Source: CAZHGD01 sp964531735 (GTDB lineage Bacteria > Armatimonadota > UBA10988). Taken from it: a stretch of DNA of 59,141 nt. The position numbers were made by a program, and so were the translations under genes. The stretch is from positions 1 to 59,141 of the forward strand of contig CAZHGD010000022.1 in NCBI GenBank assembly GCA_964531735.1, written 5' to 3'. Numbering within the stretch: the first letter of the stretch is position 1; each line of letters starts with the position of its first letter. The notes below the pieces were generated by a model. The model was not told the origin of the DNA. It saw only the letters and a list, made by a program, of their open reading frames with translations, and did no database searches. Below are positions 40,566 to 49,219 of the stretch, piece after piece.

Positions 40566-41052
40566 CGGTGGCTGCATGCCGGAGCGCCTGCTCGACGTGG
40601 CCCATCAGCGTGACGGGTCCGTAGGGCTTCTGGAGGAAGCCGTCGACCCGCAGGCCGCGGAAGGCCGACAGCGCCTCCTCGGCCCCGTAGCCACTCGACA
40701 GGATGACCGGCACGTCGGAGCGCAGGCGGCGCATCGCCACAAGCGTGTCCACACTGGACAGCCCCGGCATGGTGAGGTCGAGCAGCACCAAGGCAATCTG
40801 GTGGAGCCGCGTGGCAAACAGATCCAGCGCCTGGCGGCCGTCGGACGCCGTGAGCACGCAGTACGAGCCGGCCTCCAGCACGTTCTGGGCCACTTCGAGC
40901 ACACACTCCTGGTCGTCTACCACCAGGACGGTTCGTGGCTCGAGGCTCGTCGGTGCGGAGCCCAACTGGTTCGGTGCCGCCAGTATCGCCAACCCGTTAT
41001 CGGCGCACCAGCCCGCAGTGCGCTCGCCCATCCACTCGCTGTTGACCCGCAT
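40546..41052 (-). CDS. Single-domain response regulator (REC)
   Basis: The 168-residue protein starts at ATG 41052, with AGGG six bases before it. About 40 N-terminal residues form an undefined tail (VNSEWMGERTAGW). From residue 42 comes the receiver: TVLVVDDQ (acidic pair), LVLLDLTMPG with the phospho-accepting Asp, VILSSGYG and FLQKPYG with the conserved Lys. There is no output domain, so it would act as a phosphorelay or protein-binding switch. No histidine kinase is nearby. It converges with rqcH. Confidence 0.88.
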   Translation of the reverse strand: MRVNSEWMGERTAGWCADNGLAILAAPNQLGSAPTSLEPRTVLVVDDQECVLEVAQNVLEAGSYCVLTASDGRQALDLFATRLHQIALVLLDLTMPGLSSVDTLVAMRRLRSDVPVILSSGYGAEEALSAFRGLRVDGFLQKPYGPVTLMGHVEQALRHAATVRMPAD

Positions 41053-41148
41053 GGCTGCCCTTGGCGCCCCCGCCGGCTTGCAGCCCACGGTGCACCGTTG
41101 CCTAGTGCGACTGTGACACGATGACGATTGCGGTGGTATGGCGGCCGG

Positions 41149-42105
41149 TTACAAATGCTTGCAATCGGGCGCCGCAGGCGTCACCACGCGGTCCTCGACC
41201 AGCGCGCCCGGCGGCACTTCGGCGCCGCTGAGGACCACGGCGCGCCGCACCACCGCGCCGGCCCCGATGGTACAGCCGGCCTCCAGCACCGCCTCCGGCC
41301 CGATGCGCGCGCCCTCGCCGATCTCGGCGCCGACGGCCACATGGACCGGCATCACACAGGCCGCCCGCGGCTCGCGGCGGGTGTGGCCCGCGGCCAGGAA
41401 GGCGCGGTTGAGTGCCAGCAGGTCGGCCGCATCGGTCACCTGCCAGCGGCGCTGCGTCTCCAGCCCGGTGACACGCCCCTGCCGCTGGATGAGCAGCGTC
41501 AGCGCATCCTGCAACTCGAGTTCGCCACGCGGCGACGGCTCGACCTCGGGCAACAGGTCGAACAGCGCCGGCTCCAGGACGTACAACGGCAGGCTGCCCA
41601 TGTCGGACGGCGCCTCGTCGGGCGCGGGCTTCTCGACGATCGAGGTGATCCAGCCGCCGCGTTGCGCGACCACTGCCGTGCGGCGGATCGCCTCGCGATC
41701 GACGACTCGCTTGAGCGCCAGAGTGGCCAGCGCCTCGCGCTCGGCGTGGTGGGCCAGCAGGCGGCGGACGAACTCGTCCTCGACGATGCTGTCACAGGCG
41801 CTCAGCACGCACGGACCGGTCAGCAGCGGCAGCGCCTGCAGGAGGGCGTGGGCCATGCCGCGACGCTCAGCCTGTACGCAGAAGCGCACCGTGCTGCCGC
41901 CGGCCCAGACGCGGCAGCACCGGGTGACATCATCGTCCGGTTCGCGAACCACGATCACGAAGTCGGTGATTCCAGCCGCGCGCAGGCTGTCCAGCACATG
42001 CTCGATCAGCGCCCGCCCGCAGATGGGCACGGTGGCCTTGCTCCGGGTGAGCGACACCGGCCGCAGCCGCTGCCCGGCGCCAGCCGCGAGCACGACGCCT
42101 TGCAT
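41149..42105 (-). CDS. Sugar-1-phosphate nucleotidyltransferase
   Basis: The 318-residue protein starts at ATG 42105, overlapping the kinase stop by one base (TGATG). The NTP-transferase fold shows VVLAAGAGQRLRPVSLTRSKATVP at 4-27, CDSIVED near 104, KRVVDREAIRRTAVV and SIVEKPAPD. A short left-handed beta-helix tail (VAVGAEIGEGARIGPEAVLEAGCTIGAGAVV) resembles GlmU or RmlA-like enzymes with C-terminal hexapeptides. Coupled to a galacturonokinase-like kinase, it probably forms UDP- or dTDP-linked sugar from the 1-phosphate, a salvage route like plant UDP-sugar pyrophosphorylase but from a different family. Confidence 0.82.
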   Translation of the reverse strand: MQGVVLAAGAGQRLRPVSLTRSKATVPICGRALIEHVLDSLRAAGITDFVIVVREPDDDVTRCCRVWAGGSTVRFCVQAERRGMAHALLQALPLLTGPCVLSACDSIVEDEFVRRLLAHHAEREALATLALKRVVDREAIRRTAVVAQRGGWITSIVEKPAPDEAPSDMGSLPLYVLEPALFDLLPEVEPSPRGELELQDALTLLIQRQGRVTGLETQRRWQVTDAADLLALNRAFLAAGHTRREPRAACVMPVHVAVGAEIGEGARIGPEAVLEAGCTIGAGAVVRRAVVLSGAEVPPGALVEDRVVTPAAPDCKHL

Positions 42106-43298
42106 CAGAGCACCTCCGCCGGGCCGCTCGGCGCGCAGAAGTGCGCTTGCCAGGCCGCCGCCACGTCGGGGTGCCGCTGCGGGTAGTGCGCGGCCAGGCG
42201 ATCGACGACCGCTTCGCGGCAGCCGGGCGCCACCAGCGCAATGCAGGCGCCGCGGAAGCCGGCCCCGCTGAACCGCGCGCCATAGACGCCCGGCGTGCTG
42301 TTCAGCAGTTCGTGCAAGCTGACCAGATGCGGCGAGCCACACTCGTAGTTGACGATGGAGCTCTCGCCCGACGCGGTCATCAGGCGCCCGAACTCGGCCA
42401 GCTCACCAGCACGCCAGGCGGCCGCCCCCAGGGCGACGCGGTCCATCTCACCGTAGAAGTGCCGCGCGCGTCGCGCCGGCCGCGCCGGCAACGTGTCGCC
42501 GTGCTCCGCGAACACCGCCGGCTCGACCTGACGCAGCTTTGGGCGTTCGGGCAGCGGCTGTGCGGCGGCGGACAGGAGCAACCGAGCCGCCGTCTCACAC
42601 TCGCTCACGCGCAGGTTGTAGTCGCTGCTGACCAACGAGCGGCTCAGGCCGCTGTAGACCACCAGCCACTCGAACGCCGCCGGGTCCGGCGTCGGCAACT
42701 GCGTGACCTCGAAGTCGCGGCAGTCGAGCCAGGTCAGGGCACCGGCCTGACCGCAGAGGATCATGCTCTGGTCGAGAATGCCGTTGTTCAGCCCGACGAA
42801 GTCATTCTCGATCCGCTGCGCCAGACGGACGTTGTCGCGCGGGGCTACGGACACCTCGTTGGCGGTCTGGAGGGCCAGCAGGTAAGCCACGTCGACGGCG
42901 GCCGACGAACTCAGCCCGCCGATGGGCAGCGGACCCGAGATGAGCCCATCGAAGCCCTTGGTGATGGGGTGGGTCTGGCCCATGACCCACGCCGCACCGC
43001 GCGGGTAGCTGCCCCAGTCGCCCTTGACCGCCGGCGGGATGTCGGCCAAGTGGAACTCGACTTGTCCGGGGAAATCCAGACTGGCCAGACGCACGAGGTC
43101 GTCGCGGCGCGGCGCGAAGGCCAGGAGCACCGCCCGGTCGAGCGTCAGCCCGGTGACACAGCCCAGTTGGTGGTCCACATGGGCGCCGAGCGGGCAGATG
43201 CGCAGCGGTGCCTTGGCCAGACGCACCGGTCCGGCCTCCGGCCAGCGTCGGCGCAAGTCCGCTGTCAACGCATCCGCTCGTGCCGCCTCGTGGTCCAT
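42105..43298 (-). CDS. Galacturonokinase-like GHMP sugar kinase
   Basis: The 397-residue protein starts at ATG 43298, behind GAGGTGA. It is a GHMP kinase: APLRICPLGAHVDHQLG at 30-46, the ATP loop GGLSSSAA at 127-134, GILDQ with the catalytic Asp176 at 173-177 and GARFSGAGFRGACIALV near the end. The PLGAHVDHQ and LTASGESSIVNYECG-type motifs match, as I recall them, plant D-galacturonate 1-kinase (GalAK) much better than bacterial GalK (which has PGRVNLIGEHTDY). It would phosphorylate galacturonate, or galactose, at C1. The adjacent nucleotidyltransferase would then make the nucleotide sugar. Pectin breakdown products are the likely source. Confidence 0.85.
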   Translation of the reverse strand: MDHEAARADALTADLRRRWPEAGPVRLAKAPLRICPLGAHVDHQLGCVTGLTLDRAVLLAFAPRRDDLVRLASLDFPGQVEFHLADIPPAVKGDWGSYPRGAAWVMGQTHPITKGFDGLISGPLPIGGLSSSAAVDVAYLLALQTANEVSVAPRDNVRLAQRIENDFVGLNNGILDQSMILCGQAGALTWLDCRDFEVTQLPTPDPAAFEWLVVYSGLSRSLVSSDYNLRVSECETAARLLLSAAAQPLPERPKLRQVEPAVFAEHGDTLPARPARRARHFYGEMDRVALGAAAWRAGELAEFGRLMTASGESSIVNYECGSPHLVSLHELLNSTPGVYGARFSGAGFRGACIALVAPGCREAVVDRLAAHYPQRHPDVAAAWQAHFCAPSGPAEVL

Positions 43299-43348
43299 CC
43301 GGCTCACCTCGCCGCCATGCTGTCCGCGCGCCGCACCCGTCGGCGCAC

Positions 43349-43570
43349 TCAGTCGCCGCCGGCGGACTCGCCGGACTCGCCGGACTCGCCACTGGTCAGC
43401 CGGTCGAGTTCCTGGCGCAGGCGCACCAGCTCGAGCTGGTGCTGCTCGAGCACCGCGCGGACGGCTTCGGGCAGGTCGACGCACCGCTCGCAGTGGCGCT
43501 TGGTGGCTCGCGAAGCCGGTGCCGGATGCGCGTAGCCGGCGCCGCAGCACCGGCAGGTGCGCTGACTCAT
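43349..43570 (-). CDS. Small zinc-finger protein with GES repeats
   Basis: The 73-residue protein starts at ATG 43570, behind GGAG. An N-terminal zinc finger (TCRCCGAGY at 5-13 and HCERC at 26-30) is followed by a helix (AVRAVLEQHQLELVRLRQEL) and a tail SGESGESGES encoded by three copies of a nine-base repeat. It is the first gene of the leftward kinase-nucleotidyltransferase set and may be co-transcribed. Zinc finger plus coiled coil suggests a nucleic-acid-binding or adaptor protein of unknown target. Confidence 0.65.
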   Translation of the reverse strand: MSQRTCRCCGAGYAHPAPASRATKRHCERCVDLPEAVRAVLEQHQLELVRLRQELDRLTSGESGESGESAGGD

Positions 43571-43626
43571 GCCAGTCTCCGGCGGCAGCTTAGCACGGCG
43601 GCTCAGAAGATAGCTAGAATCGGCCT

Positions 43627-43652
43627 TAAGGCAGCCGACGAGCTGTCGATAG
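43627..43652 (+). promoter_or_regulatory. Sigma-28 (FliA)-like promoter of flagellin
   Basis: TAAG (43627-43630), a 14-base spacer and GTCGATAG (43645-43652) match the FliA consensus TAAA-N14/15-GCCGATAA at nine of twelve positions. The predicted start is near 43659, with a leader of about 117 bases. Confidence 0.5.
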
Positions 43653-43775
43653 GGAGTCGAGTCCGAGCCGAAGCTAAGCGGCTTGGCGGTGGGCCTCGTC
43701 TTGGTCGGACGTGGCCCCGGTCGCCGGCGGTTTCAGATGTGGATCGGCGGCCCGCGAAACTAGAGGAGACATGAC

Positions 43776-44600
43776 ATGGCTTTCAGCATTCGGAACAACG
43801 TGGACGCGATGTTCACGCAGCGCTCGCTCTCGGGCACCCAGAGCGAGTTGTCTGGTGTGATGCAGCGGTTGTCGAGTGGCTACCGCATCAACGGCGCCGC
43901 GGACGACGCGGCGGGACTGGCAATCAGCGAGAAACTGCGGGCGCAAACCCGCGGCCTGAACCAGGCGGCGCGCAACGCGCAGGACGGTGTCAGCGTCCTG
44001 CAAACGGCCGAAGCGGCCATGGGCGAGACCGGCACGCTACTGCAGCGGATGCGGGAACTCGCCGTCCAAGGCGCCAATGACACGCTGACCTCGAGCGATC
44101 GGGCCAACGTCCAGATGGAGATGGACCAACTCCTTCAGGAAGTCGACCGGTTCGCCAGCACGACGGAGTTCAACACCAACAAGCTCCTGAGTGGGTCGTA
44201 TGCCACCAACTCGATGACCTTGCAGGTCGGTGCCAACCAAGCCCAGGTGATCGCCTTCACGATCACCACCACCACGGCCGCAAGCCTTGGTGTGAGCGGC
44301 ATCGCGGTGAGCTCGCAAGCGAGCGCCAACGCCGCCATCGCCAGCCTCGATGCTGCCATCAACTCGATCAGCACCGAGCGGGCGAAGATGGGGTCGTTGC
44401 AAAACCGGCTCCAACGGACCATCTCGAACCTGAACTCTCAGGCCGAGGCCCTGACCTCGAGCGAGAGCCGCATTCGGGATGCCGACGTCGCTAAGGAAGC
44501 GATCAACCTGACGCGCCTGCAGATCCTCCAGCAGGCGGGTGTGGCGGCCCAATCGCAGGCCAACGCCATGCCGCAGGCCGTCATGTCGCTCCTCAAGTAG
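43776..44600 (+). CDS. fliC: Flagellin
   Basis: The 274-residue protein starts at ATG 43776 behind GAGGAGA. The conserved D0/D1 N-terminus (FSIRNNVDAMFTQRSLSG, RLSSGYRINGAADDAAGLAI) and C-terminus (RISNLNSQ-type helix, ESRIRDADVAKEAINLTRLQ, ILQQAGVAAQSQANAMPQAV) are both complete. The hypervariable centre is minimal (about 50 residues), as in short flagellins. It builds the filament after secretion through the flagellar type III system. No other flagellar genes lie in the window. A sigma-28-like promoter precedes it and a strong terminator follows. Confidence 0.93.
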   Translation: MAFSIRNNVDAMFTQRSLSGTQSELSGVMQRLSSGYRINGAADDAAGLAISEKLRAQTRGLNQAARNAQDGVSVLQTAEAAMGETGTLLQRMRELAVQGANDTLTSSDRANVQMEMDQLLQEVDRFASTTEFNTNKLLSGSYATNSMTLQVGANQAQVIAFTITTTTAASLGVSGIAVSSQASANAAIASLDAAINSISTERAKMGSLQNRLQRTISNLNSQAEALTSSESRIRDADVAKEAINLTRLQILQQAGVAAQSQANAMPQAVMSLLK

Positions 44601-44639
44601 CGGGCGCCTCGCGGGGCTAGCCCGCCGTCCACTAGTCGT

Positions 44640-44675
44640 AAGCCAGACGGGCCGCTGCGGCGGCCCGTCTGGCTT
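44640..44675. terminator. Strong bidirectional terminator
   Basis: A perfect 16-bp stem (44640-44655 with 44660-44675) closes a TGCG loop. It lies 40 bases past the flagellin stop and 11 bases past the end of the converging gene, so it can serve both. Confidence 0.8.
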
Positions 44676-44685
44676 TGGGGGCTGG

Positions 44686-45828
44686 TTACGGCGCCACCAG
44701 GCCCGCCACGGCCGGCCCGATCCAGCTCAGGTTGGCGCGCGACATCTCGCTGTAGTTGTAGAACAGCACGCCGTCGGCGCCGGCCGCGTCCGCAGCCGCC
44801 ACCAACTCGCGCAGCGCCGCCGCCGACGCCACCTCGCCAAAACCGACGCGCAGGCCCACCTGCAACTCCTGGTGCGGCTCCAGCCGGCTGCGCGCCGCGC
44901 GCACGCGCCGGTCCACCTCGGCCGGCGGCTGGCCGTAGCACATCAGCGTCACCACCTGGTACGGCGGCGCGTCGACGAAGCCCTCGAGTCGCGTGGCGGT
45001 GCCGTCGAGCGCCCGCCGGCAGCTTTCCACCAGACCGCTGACAATGGCCGTCTGCGCGTTCACGTACTGGCGCAGACCGGCGATCTGCTCGCACGCGGCC
45101 TCCCAACTGGGCGGCCAGTCAGCGGGCAGGTCGGGCGCCGCGTCGAGGTAGGCCTGCATCAGCCCGGCCACCTGTCGCCGGATGCGCTCGCCGTCGAGAC
45201 CGGCGGCGTGGCCCATGGCCAGGTCGCTGGCTGCGAAGCTCAGGTCGAACAGTCGCTGCGCCACGGCGTCGAGCGGCACGCTCAAGCGCTCGTGGTGATG
45301 CCCGTGCCGGAAGCCCAGATACTCGGGCGCTTCGAGCTGCACGGTCCGCAGCGAATAGCCGCGCGCCAGCGAGCGGACCAGGTTCTCCACGTAAGCGCGC
45401 ACCTCGGGATGGCTGGGACACAGCGCGTGCGGGTAGCTGTCGCCGAAGCAGTTCCGCACCGTCAGGTCGGGATTGGCCAGACCCAACGCGCTGTTGTGGC
45501 AACAGACGGTCCAGGACGACACCGCCAGCCCGGCCGCGCTCGCGCCTTCGCACAGGCGCGCCAGCAGGTCGTCCTGGCAGATGTCGGCCACCAGCGGCTG
45601 CAGGCGCCGGCCGGCCCAGGTGGCCGGCTCGGGCCGGAAGTAGAGGACGCCGTCCTGCGGCATCCACACCCGCCGTCCGGCGGCATGGGGGTGGATGAAC
45701 CAGCCGCTGTGGTAACTGGTCGCCGGGTACAGCACGTTCAGATGGGAGTCGCGGGCATAGCCCAGGATGCTGTCCAGGCCGTCAGACCAGACATCCCAGA
45801 GGTGCATCCAGAGTCCCGCGGTCTTCAT
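44686..45828 (-). CDS. Conserved TIM-barrel-like protein, possible glycoside hydrolase
   Basis: The 380-residue protein starts at ATG 45828. It has no signal peptide. KTAGLWMHLWDVWSDGLDSI, NVLYPATSYHSGWFI, VSSWTVCCHNSALG, DSYPHALCPSHPEVRAYVEN and LEAPEYLGFRHGHHHE suggest a (beta/alpha)8 barrel with acidic residues of a putative active site, and DGVLFYNYSEMSR near the C-terminus is a typical last-strand motif of glycosidase-like barrels. The family is not one I can name; it recalls GHL-type proteins common in environmental carbohydrate-rich genomes. The neighbour is a divergent Gfo/Idh/MocA oxidoreductase. Confidence 0.6.
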   Translation of the reverse strand: MKTAGLWMHLWDVWSDGLDSILGYARDSHLNVLYPATSYHSGWFIHPHAAGRRVWMPQDGVLYFRPEPATWAGRRLQPLVADICQDDLLARLCEGASAAGLAVSSWTVCCHNSALGLANPDLTVRNCFGDSYPHALCPSHPEVRAYVENLVRSLARGYSLRTVQLEAPEYLGFRHGHHHERLSVPLDAVAQRLFDLSFAASDLAMGHAAGLDGERIRRQVAGLMQAYLDAAPDLPADWPPSWEAACEQIAGLRQYVNAQTAIVSGLVESCRRALDGTATRLEGFVDAPPYQVVTLMCYGQPPAEVDRRVRAARSRLEPHQELQVGLRVGFGEVASAAALRELVAAADAAGADGVLFYNYSEMSRANLSWIGPAVAGLVAP

Positions 45829-45971
45829 CGTGGCCACCCTTCGCCACCGGTCGCGTCGCCGGTGGCTGGCGCTTTCGGCTGTGACGCTAGCATTCCTGCC
45901 CGTCTCCGGCCGCTTGGCCGGCAGGAGACGCTGCCCGGCAGTCGAAGCCAGGGGCCAACGGAGCGATGCAC

Positions 45972-47027
45972 ATGTCCGAGCCGTCACCGATCCGTCTGGG
46001 CTTCGTGGGTGCGGGCACCATGGGACAGTTGGCTCACCTGGCCAACTACGTCGGGCTGCCCGGCGTGTCATTGGTGGCGCTGGCCGAGGGTCGGCGCGAA
46101 CTGGCCGCGCAAGTGGCCGCGCGGTATGGCGTGGCCGAAGTCTGCGAGAACCACCGGCAGCTCTGCGAGCGTGACGACCTCGACGCCGTCGTCGCGATTG
46201 CCCACTTCGGCCTGAACTACGGCCTGGCGAGTGACCTGTTGGCTACGGGCAAGCATGTCCTCACCGAGAAATCGCTGTCCATTCGCACCACGGCCGCCGA
46301 TGCGCTGGTGGCGGCCGCGGCCCGCGCCCAGCGGGTGTACCAAGTGGCCTACATGAAGCGCTGCGATCCGGGCGTGCGCCTGGCCCGCGACACCATCGCC
46401 GCCTGGCGCGCCGGCGGCGAGCTGGGACCGCTCCAGTTGGCCCGCATCTGGTGTTGCGAAGGCGACTGGCTGTGGCACATCGAGAGCCCGCTCCGCAGCG
46501 CCGAGCCGGTCCCGGCCTACGCCGCCGCGCCGGAACCACCGCAGACCGGCGAGGATGACGCCTCGCTCGGGTGGGTGGTCTCCTGGCTCAACTACTACAG
46601 CCACCAGACCAACCTGCTCCGCTACCTGCTGGGCGAGGACTACCAGGTGGCCTACCACGACGCCTGGTCGGGCGGCGACGTGGTCGTGGCCCACAGCGAG
46701 TCGGGCGTCAGGGCGCTGCTGGAGTTCCACAAGTTCCGCGTCTCCGGCTGGGACGAGGGCTTCGAGTTGGTCTTCCGCCAGGGCACGGTGCGCGGCCGGC
46801 TCGCCGCCCCGATGGCGCGTCAGCGCGCCGCGGTCATCGAGATTGAGCGCCACGACGGCCGCGGCGGCGTCGAGCAACCCTATGTGCCGCCGGTGTGGGC
46901 CATGCGCGCCCAGGCGGAAGCGTTCGTGGCCGCCGTACGCGGCGGCGAGTGCCTGTCGCCGGCGTCCGAGGCGGCCAAGGAAGTACACTTGGCCTGGCAA
47001 CTGGCCAAGACCGGGTGTCGCGCGTAA
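45972..47027 (+). CDS. Gfo/Idh/MocA family oxidoreductase
   Basis: The protein has 351 residues from ATG 45972, which has GGAG eight bases upstream; ATG 45966 is too close to it. The NAD-binding region shows GFVGAGTMGQ at 10-19, and the EKP motif is LTEKSLSI, with the Lys kept. The C-terminal half has the usual open sheet, and VVSWLNYYSHQTNLL replaces the classical GGxxxDxxxHxxD loop, with His in place. Its substrate would be a sugar or cyclitol derivative. The gene is divergent from the barrel protein gene, with which it may share regulation. Confidence 0.86.
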   Translation: MSEPSPIRLGFVGAGTMGQLAHLANYVGLPGVSLVALAEGRRELAAQVAARYGVAEVCENHRQLCERDDLDAVVAIAHFGLNYGLASDLLATGKHVLTEKSLSIRTTAADALVAAAARAQRVYQVAYMKRCDPGVRLARDTIAAWRAGGELGPLQLARIWCCEGDWLWHIESPLRSAEPVPAYAAAPEPPQTGEDDASLGWVVSWLNYYSHQTNLLRYLLGEDYQVAYHDAWSGGDVVVAHSESGVRALLEFHKFRVSGWDEGFELVFRQGTVRGRLAAPMARQRAAVIEIERHDGRGGVEQPYVPPVWAMRAQAEAFVAAVRGGECLSPASEAAKEVHLAWQLAKTGCRA

Positions 47028-47072
47028 CGACCGGTCGCCTCGGCGCGACCTGCTGCGGAAGAAGACCGAACG

Positions 47073-48440
47073 ATGGGCCGCTGCTTCTGGTTGCTCTGGC
47101 TGTGCACTGCGCTGGTCCGGGCCGACGACGCCCCGGCGCTCTTCGGTCCGGCCTGGCCCTATGGCGTCGGTCAGCACCTGCTGGCCAACTATGCCGGCGA
47201 GCCGGCCGCCGCGAGCGACTGGCAGGTCCGGGCCGACGGCCTGGCCACCGACCACTACCGCGTGCAGCCATCGTGGGACAGCCTGCGGGTCGAGCTGACC
47301 GCCGCCGGCCGCCTGGTGCTGGCGCGCCGGTTCGACCTCGACGTGAGCGCCCGCCGCTGGCTGGTCGTCTGCGGCCAGCCCGTTGGTGACCTGCGGGTCC
47401 AGGTGCTGGCCGACACCGACGCCGGCCCCGTCGGCCCGGTGGCGCCCGACCGCCACGGCCTGGCCGTGCTGCCGCTCTACGCGCACCGCCTGACCGGGCT
47501 GGCCATCGAGCTGCGCGCCGGAGCCCCGCCGGCCCGTGGCAAGCCGCGGCCGGCGGCCTACGAACTGCGCTGGCTGGCACTCCGCGAACCCGAGCGCAAC
47601 GTCGCCGCGGTCCACGCGTTCGCCAACCGCGCGGCGGTGGTCTCCTGGACGCGTCCGTTCTGGGGCGCCGAGCGCTATCTCGTCACGCGCGACCGCGGCG
47701 AGTCGACCGACCCGTCGCGAGCGCCGGCGATCAGTGCCGGTCGCGCCGGCTTGACGCCATGGGTCATCGACACGCCGCCGGAGTCCGGCCGCTGGGTCTA
47801 CGCCGTGGCGCCGCTGGAGGGCCGCCGCGCTGGGCTGTGGTCGCAGACCGCCACCGTCCTGGGTGCGCAGCCCGTGCCCACGATCGGTACGCTCGATCTG
47901 CCGGTGACCATCGACGGCGACTTGAACGAGTGGCGTCCGCGCTTCCGTGGCGCCACCATCGCCATCTCGACTCGCAACGGCTGCGCCATCCCGGCGGACC
48001 AGGTCGGCGCGGCCGGGCGCGCGGCCACGGTCCGGCTGTTTGCCGATCAGACGCGGCTCTACCTGGCCGCCGAGGTCACCGAGCCGACGCCCGCGGCCGG
48101 CGAGCGCGTGGAGCTGCGGCTGGGTGGTCTGCGGTTCGAGAGTGGACGCTTCGCCGGGCGCTACGACGTCACCGTGCTCTACGGCGCCGATGGCACGAGC
48201 CCGGTGCCCGGACGCTATGCCGCGCGGCGGCGCGACCGCGGCTACACCATCGAGGCCGAACTGCCCCTGTCCTATCTACGCCAGGCGGGCGTCGACCTGA
48301 CCACCGCCGACTGGGTGCTCCTGGGCCTGGCGGTGCGCCGGGCCGACACCGCCAACGAGCCCGAGGGCTGGCTGAGCTGGAACGCGCGCCACCGCGTGGA
48401 CGACCCGCTCGAAGCGGCCTTGGCGCGGGTTGTGCGCTAG
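47073..48440 (+). CDS. Secreted protein with C-terminal CBM9-like domain
   Basis: The 455-residue protein starts at ATG 47073. The signal peptide ends near residue 18 (CFWLLWLCTALVRADD). An N-terminal beta-rich region (20-260) contains an FN3-like stretch (AVVSWTRPFWGAERYLVTRD). Residues about 275-455 (VTIDGDLNEWRPRF, DQTRLYLAAEVTEP, RGYTIEAELPLSYLR, GLAVRRADTANEPEGWLSW) match the CBM9 / DOMON-like sugar- or haem-binding sandwich. It likely binds plant cell wall or other sugars outside the cell. No catalytic motif is visible. Confidence 0.72.
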   Translation: MGRCFWLLWLCTALVRADDAPALFGPAWPYGVGQHLLANYAGEPAAASDWQVRADGLATDHYRVQPSWDSLRVELTAAGRLVLARRFDLDVSARRWLVVCGQPVGDLRVQVLADTDAGPVGPVAPDRHGLAVLPLYAHRLTGLAIELRAGAPPARGKPRPAAYELRWLALREPERNVAAVHAFANRAAVVSWTRPFWGAERYLVTRDRGESTDPSRAPAISAGRAGLTPWVIDTPPESGRWVYAVAPLEGRRAGLWSQTATVLGAQPVPTIGTLDLPVTIDGDLNEWRPRFRGATIAISTRNGCAIPADQVGAAGRAATVRLFADQTRLYLAAEVTEPTPAAGERVELRLGGLRFESGRFAGRYDVTVLYGADGTSPVPGRYAARRRDRGYTIEAELPLSYLRQAGVDLTTADWVLLGLAVRRADTANEPEGWLSWNARHRVDDPLEAALARVVR

Positions 48441-48531
48441 GTCGTGGCCTTTGCGCCGTACCGCTTCGGGTGTACCATGGACCCGTCGCTAACGGAACGC
48501 TCACAGTCCGTTGGCGCGGGGAGACGACGCG

Positions 48532-49197
48532 GTGTCGAAAGGCCTGGCCGGCAGCATCCAGCGGTTGATGCACTTCTTTCTGCCCAAGGAAGAGGAGTTC
48601 TTCGACCTGTTCGCCGAGATGTGCGCCCAGGCCCGCGTGGCCGCCGGGCAGCTCGAACTGCTCTTCCAGGCCGCCCCTGATGGCGACATCGCGCCGCTCG
48701 TCGAAGACATCGCCCGCCTCGAACACGAGGTCGACCGCCTCGTCCATAACGCGGTCAAGCGCCTGAACAACACGTTCGTCACGCCGATCATGTTCGACCG
48801 CCAGGACATCCTCGACTTGGTCCACAAGCTCGATGACGTCGTCGACTACACCCGCGCCGCGGCCGACCGCGTGTTCCTCTATCGCGTGCAGATGGTGCCC
48901 GCACCCGCTTTGGAACTGACCAACCTGCTGACCCAGTGCACCGAGCAACTGGCCTCGCTGTGTAGTGATCTCGCCCATCAGCGCAGCTCGGACCATCCGG
49001 CGGTGGCGCTGGTCAACTCGCTGGAGAACCAGGCCGACAAAGTGCTCAAGCAGGCCCTGGCCGACCTCTTCTGTGGCGATACGCCGCCCATCGAAGTCAT
49101 CAAGTGGAAAGAGATCTACGACTACATCGAAGAGGCCATCGACCACTGCGAAGACACCGTGACGGTGATCGAGACGGCGCTGGTCAAGAACTCCTGA
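48532..49197 (+). CDS. DUF47 family PhoU-like protein
   Basis: The 221-residue protein starts with GTG 48532, with GGGGAGA eight bases upstream. It is all-helical: FLPKEEEFFDLFAEMCAQ, LEHEVDRLVHNAVKRLNNTFVTPIMFDRQDI and HKLDDVVDYTRAAADRV are DUF47/PhoU-like metal-binding helices (E/DxxxD). Such proteins sit beside Pit transporters and control them. Here the pit gene follows after 22 bases. It probably regulates phosphate uptake. Confidence 0.9.
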   Translation: MSKGLAGSIQRLMHFFLPKEEEFFDLFAEMCAQARVAAGQLELLFQAAPDGDIAPLVEDIARLEHEVDRLVHNAVKRLNNTFVTPIMFDRQDILDLVHKLDDVVDYTRAAADRVFLYRVQMVPAPALELTNLLTQCTEQLASLCSDLAHQRSSDHPAVALVNSLENQADKVLKQALADLFCGDTPPIEVIKWKEIYDYIEEAIDHCEDTVTVIETALVKNS

Positions 49198-49219
49198 ACC
49201 GCAAGGGGCACCATCGAGC

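Noticed and set aside
45280..45340. YLGFRHG in the barrel protein resembling the LGFR end of the FGE protein
   Set aside because: A chance five-residue match; surrounding sequence is unrelated and the fold differs.
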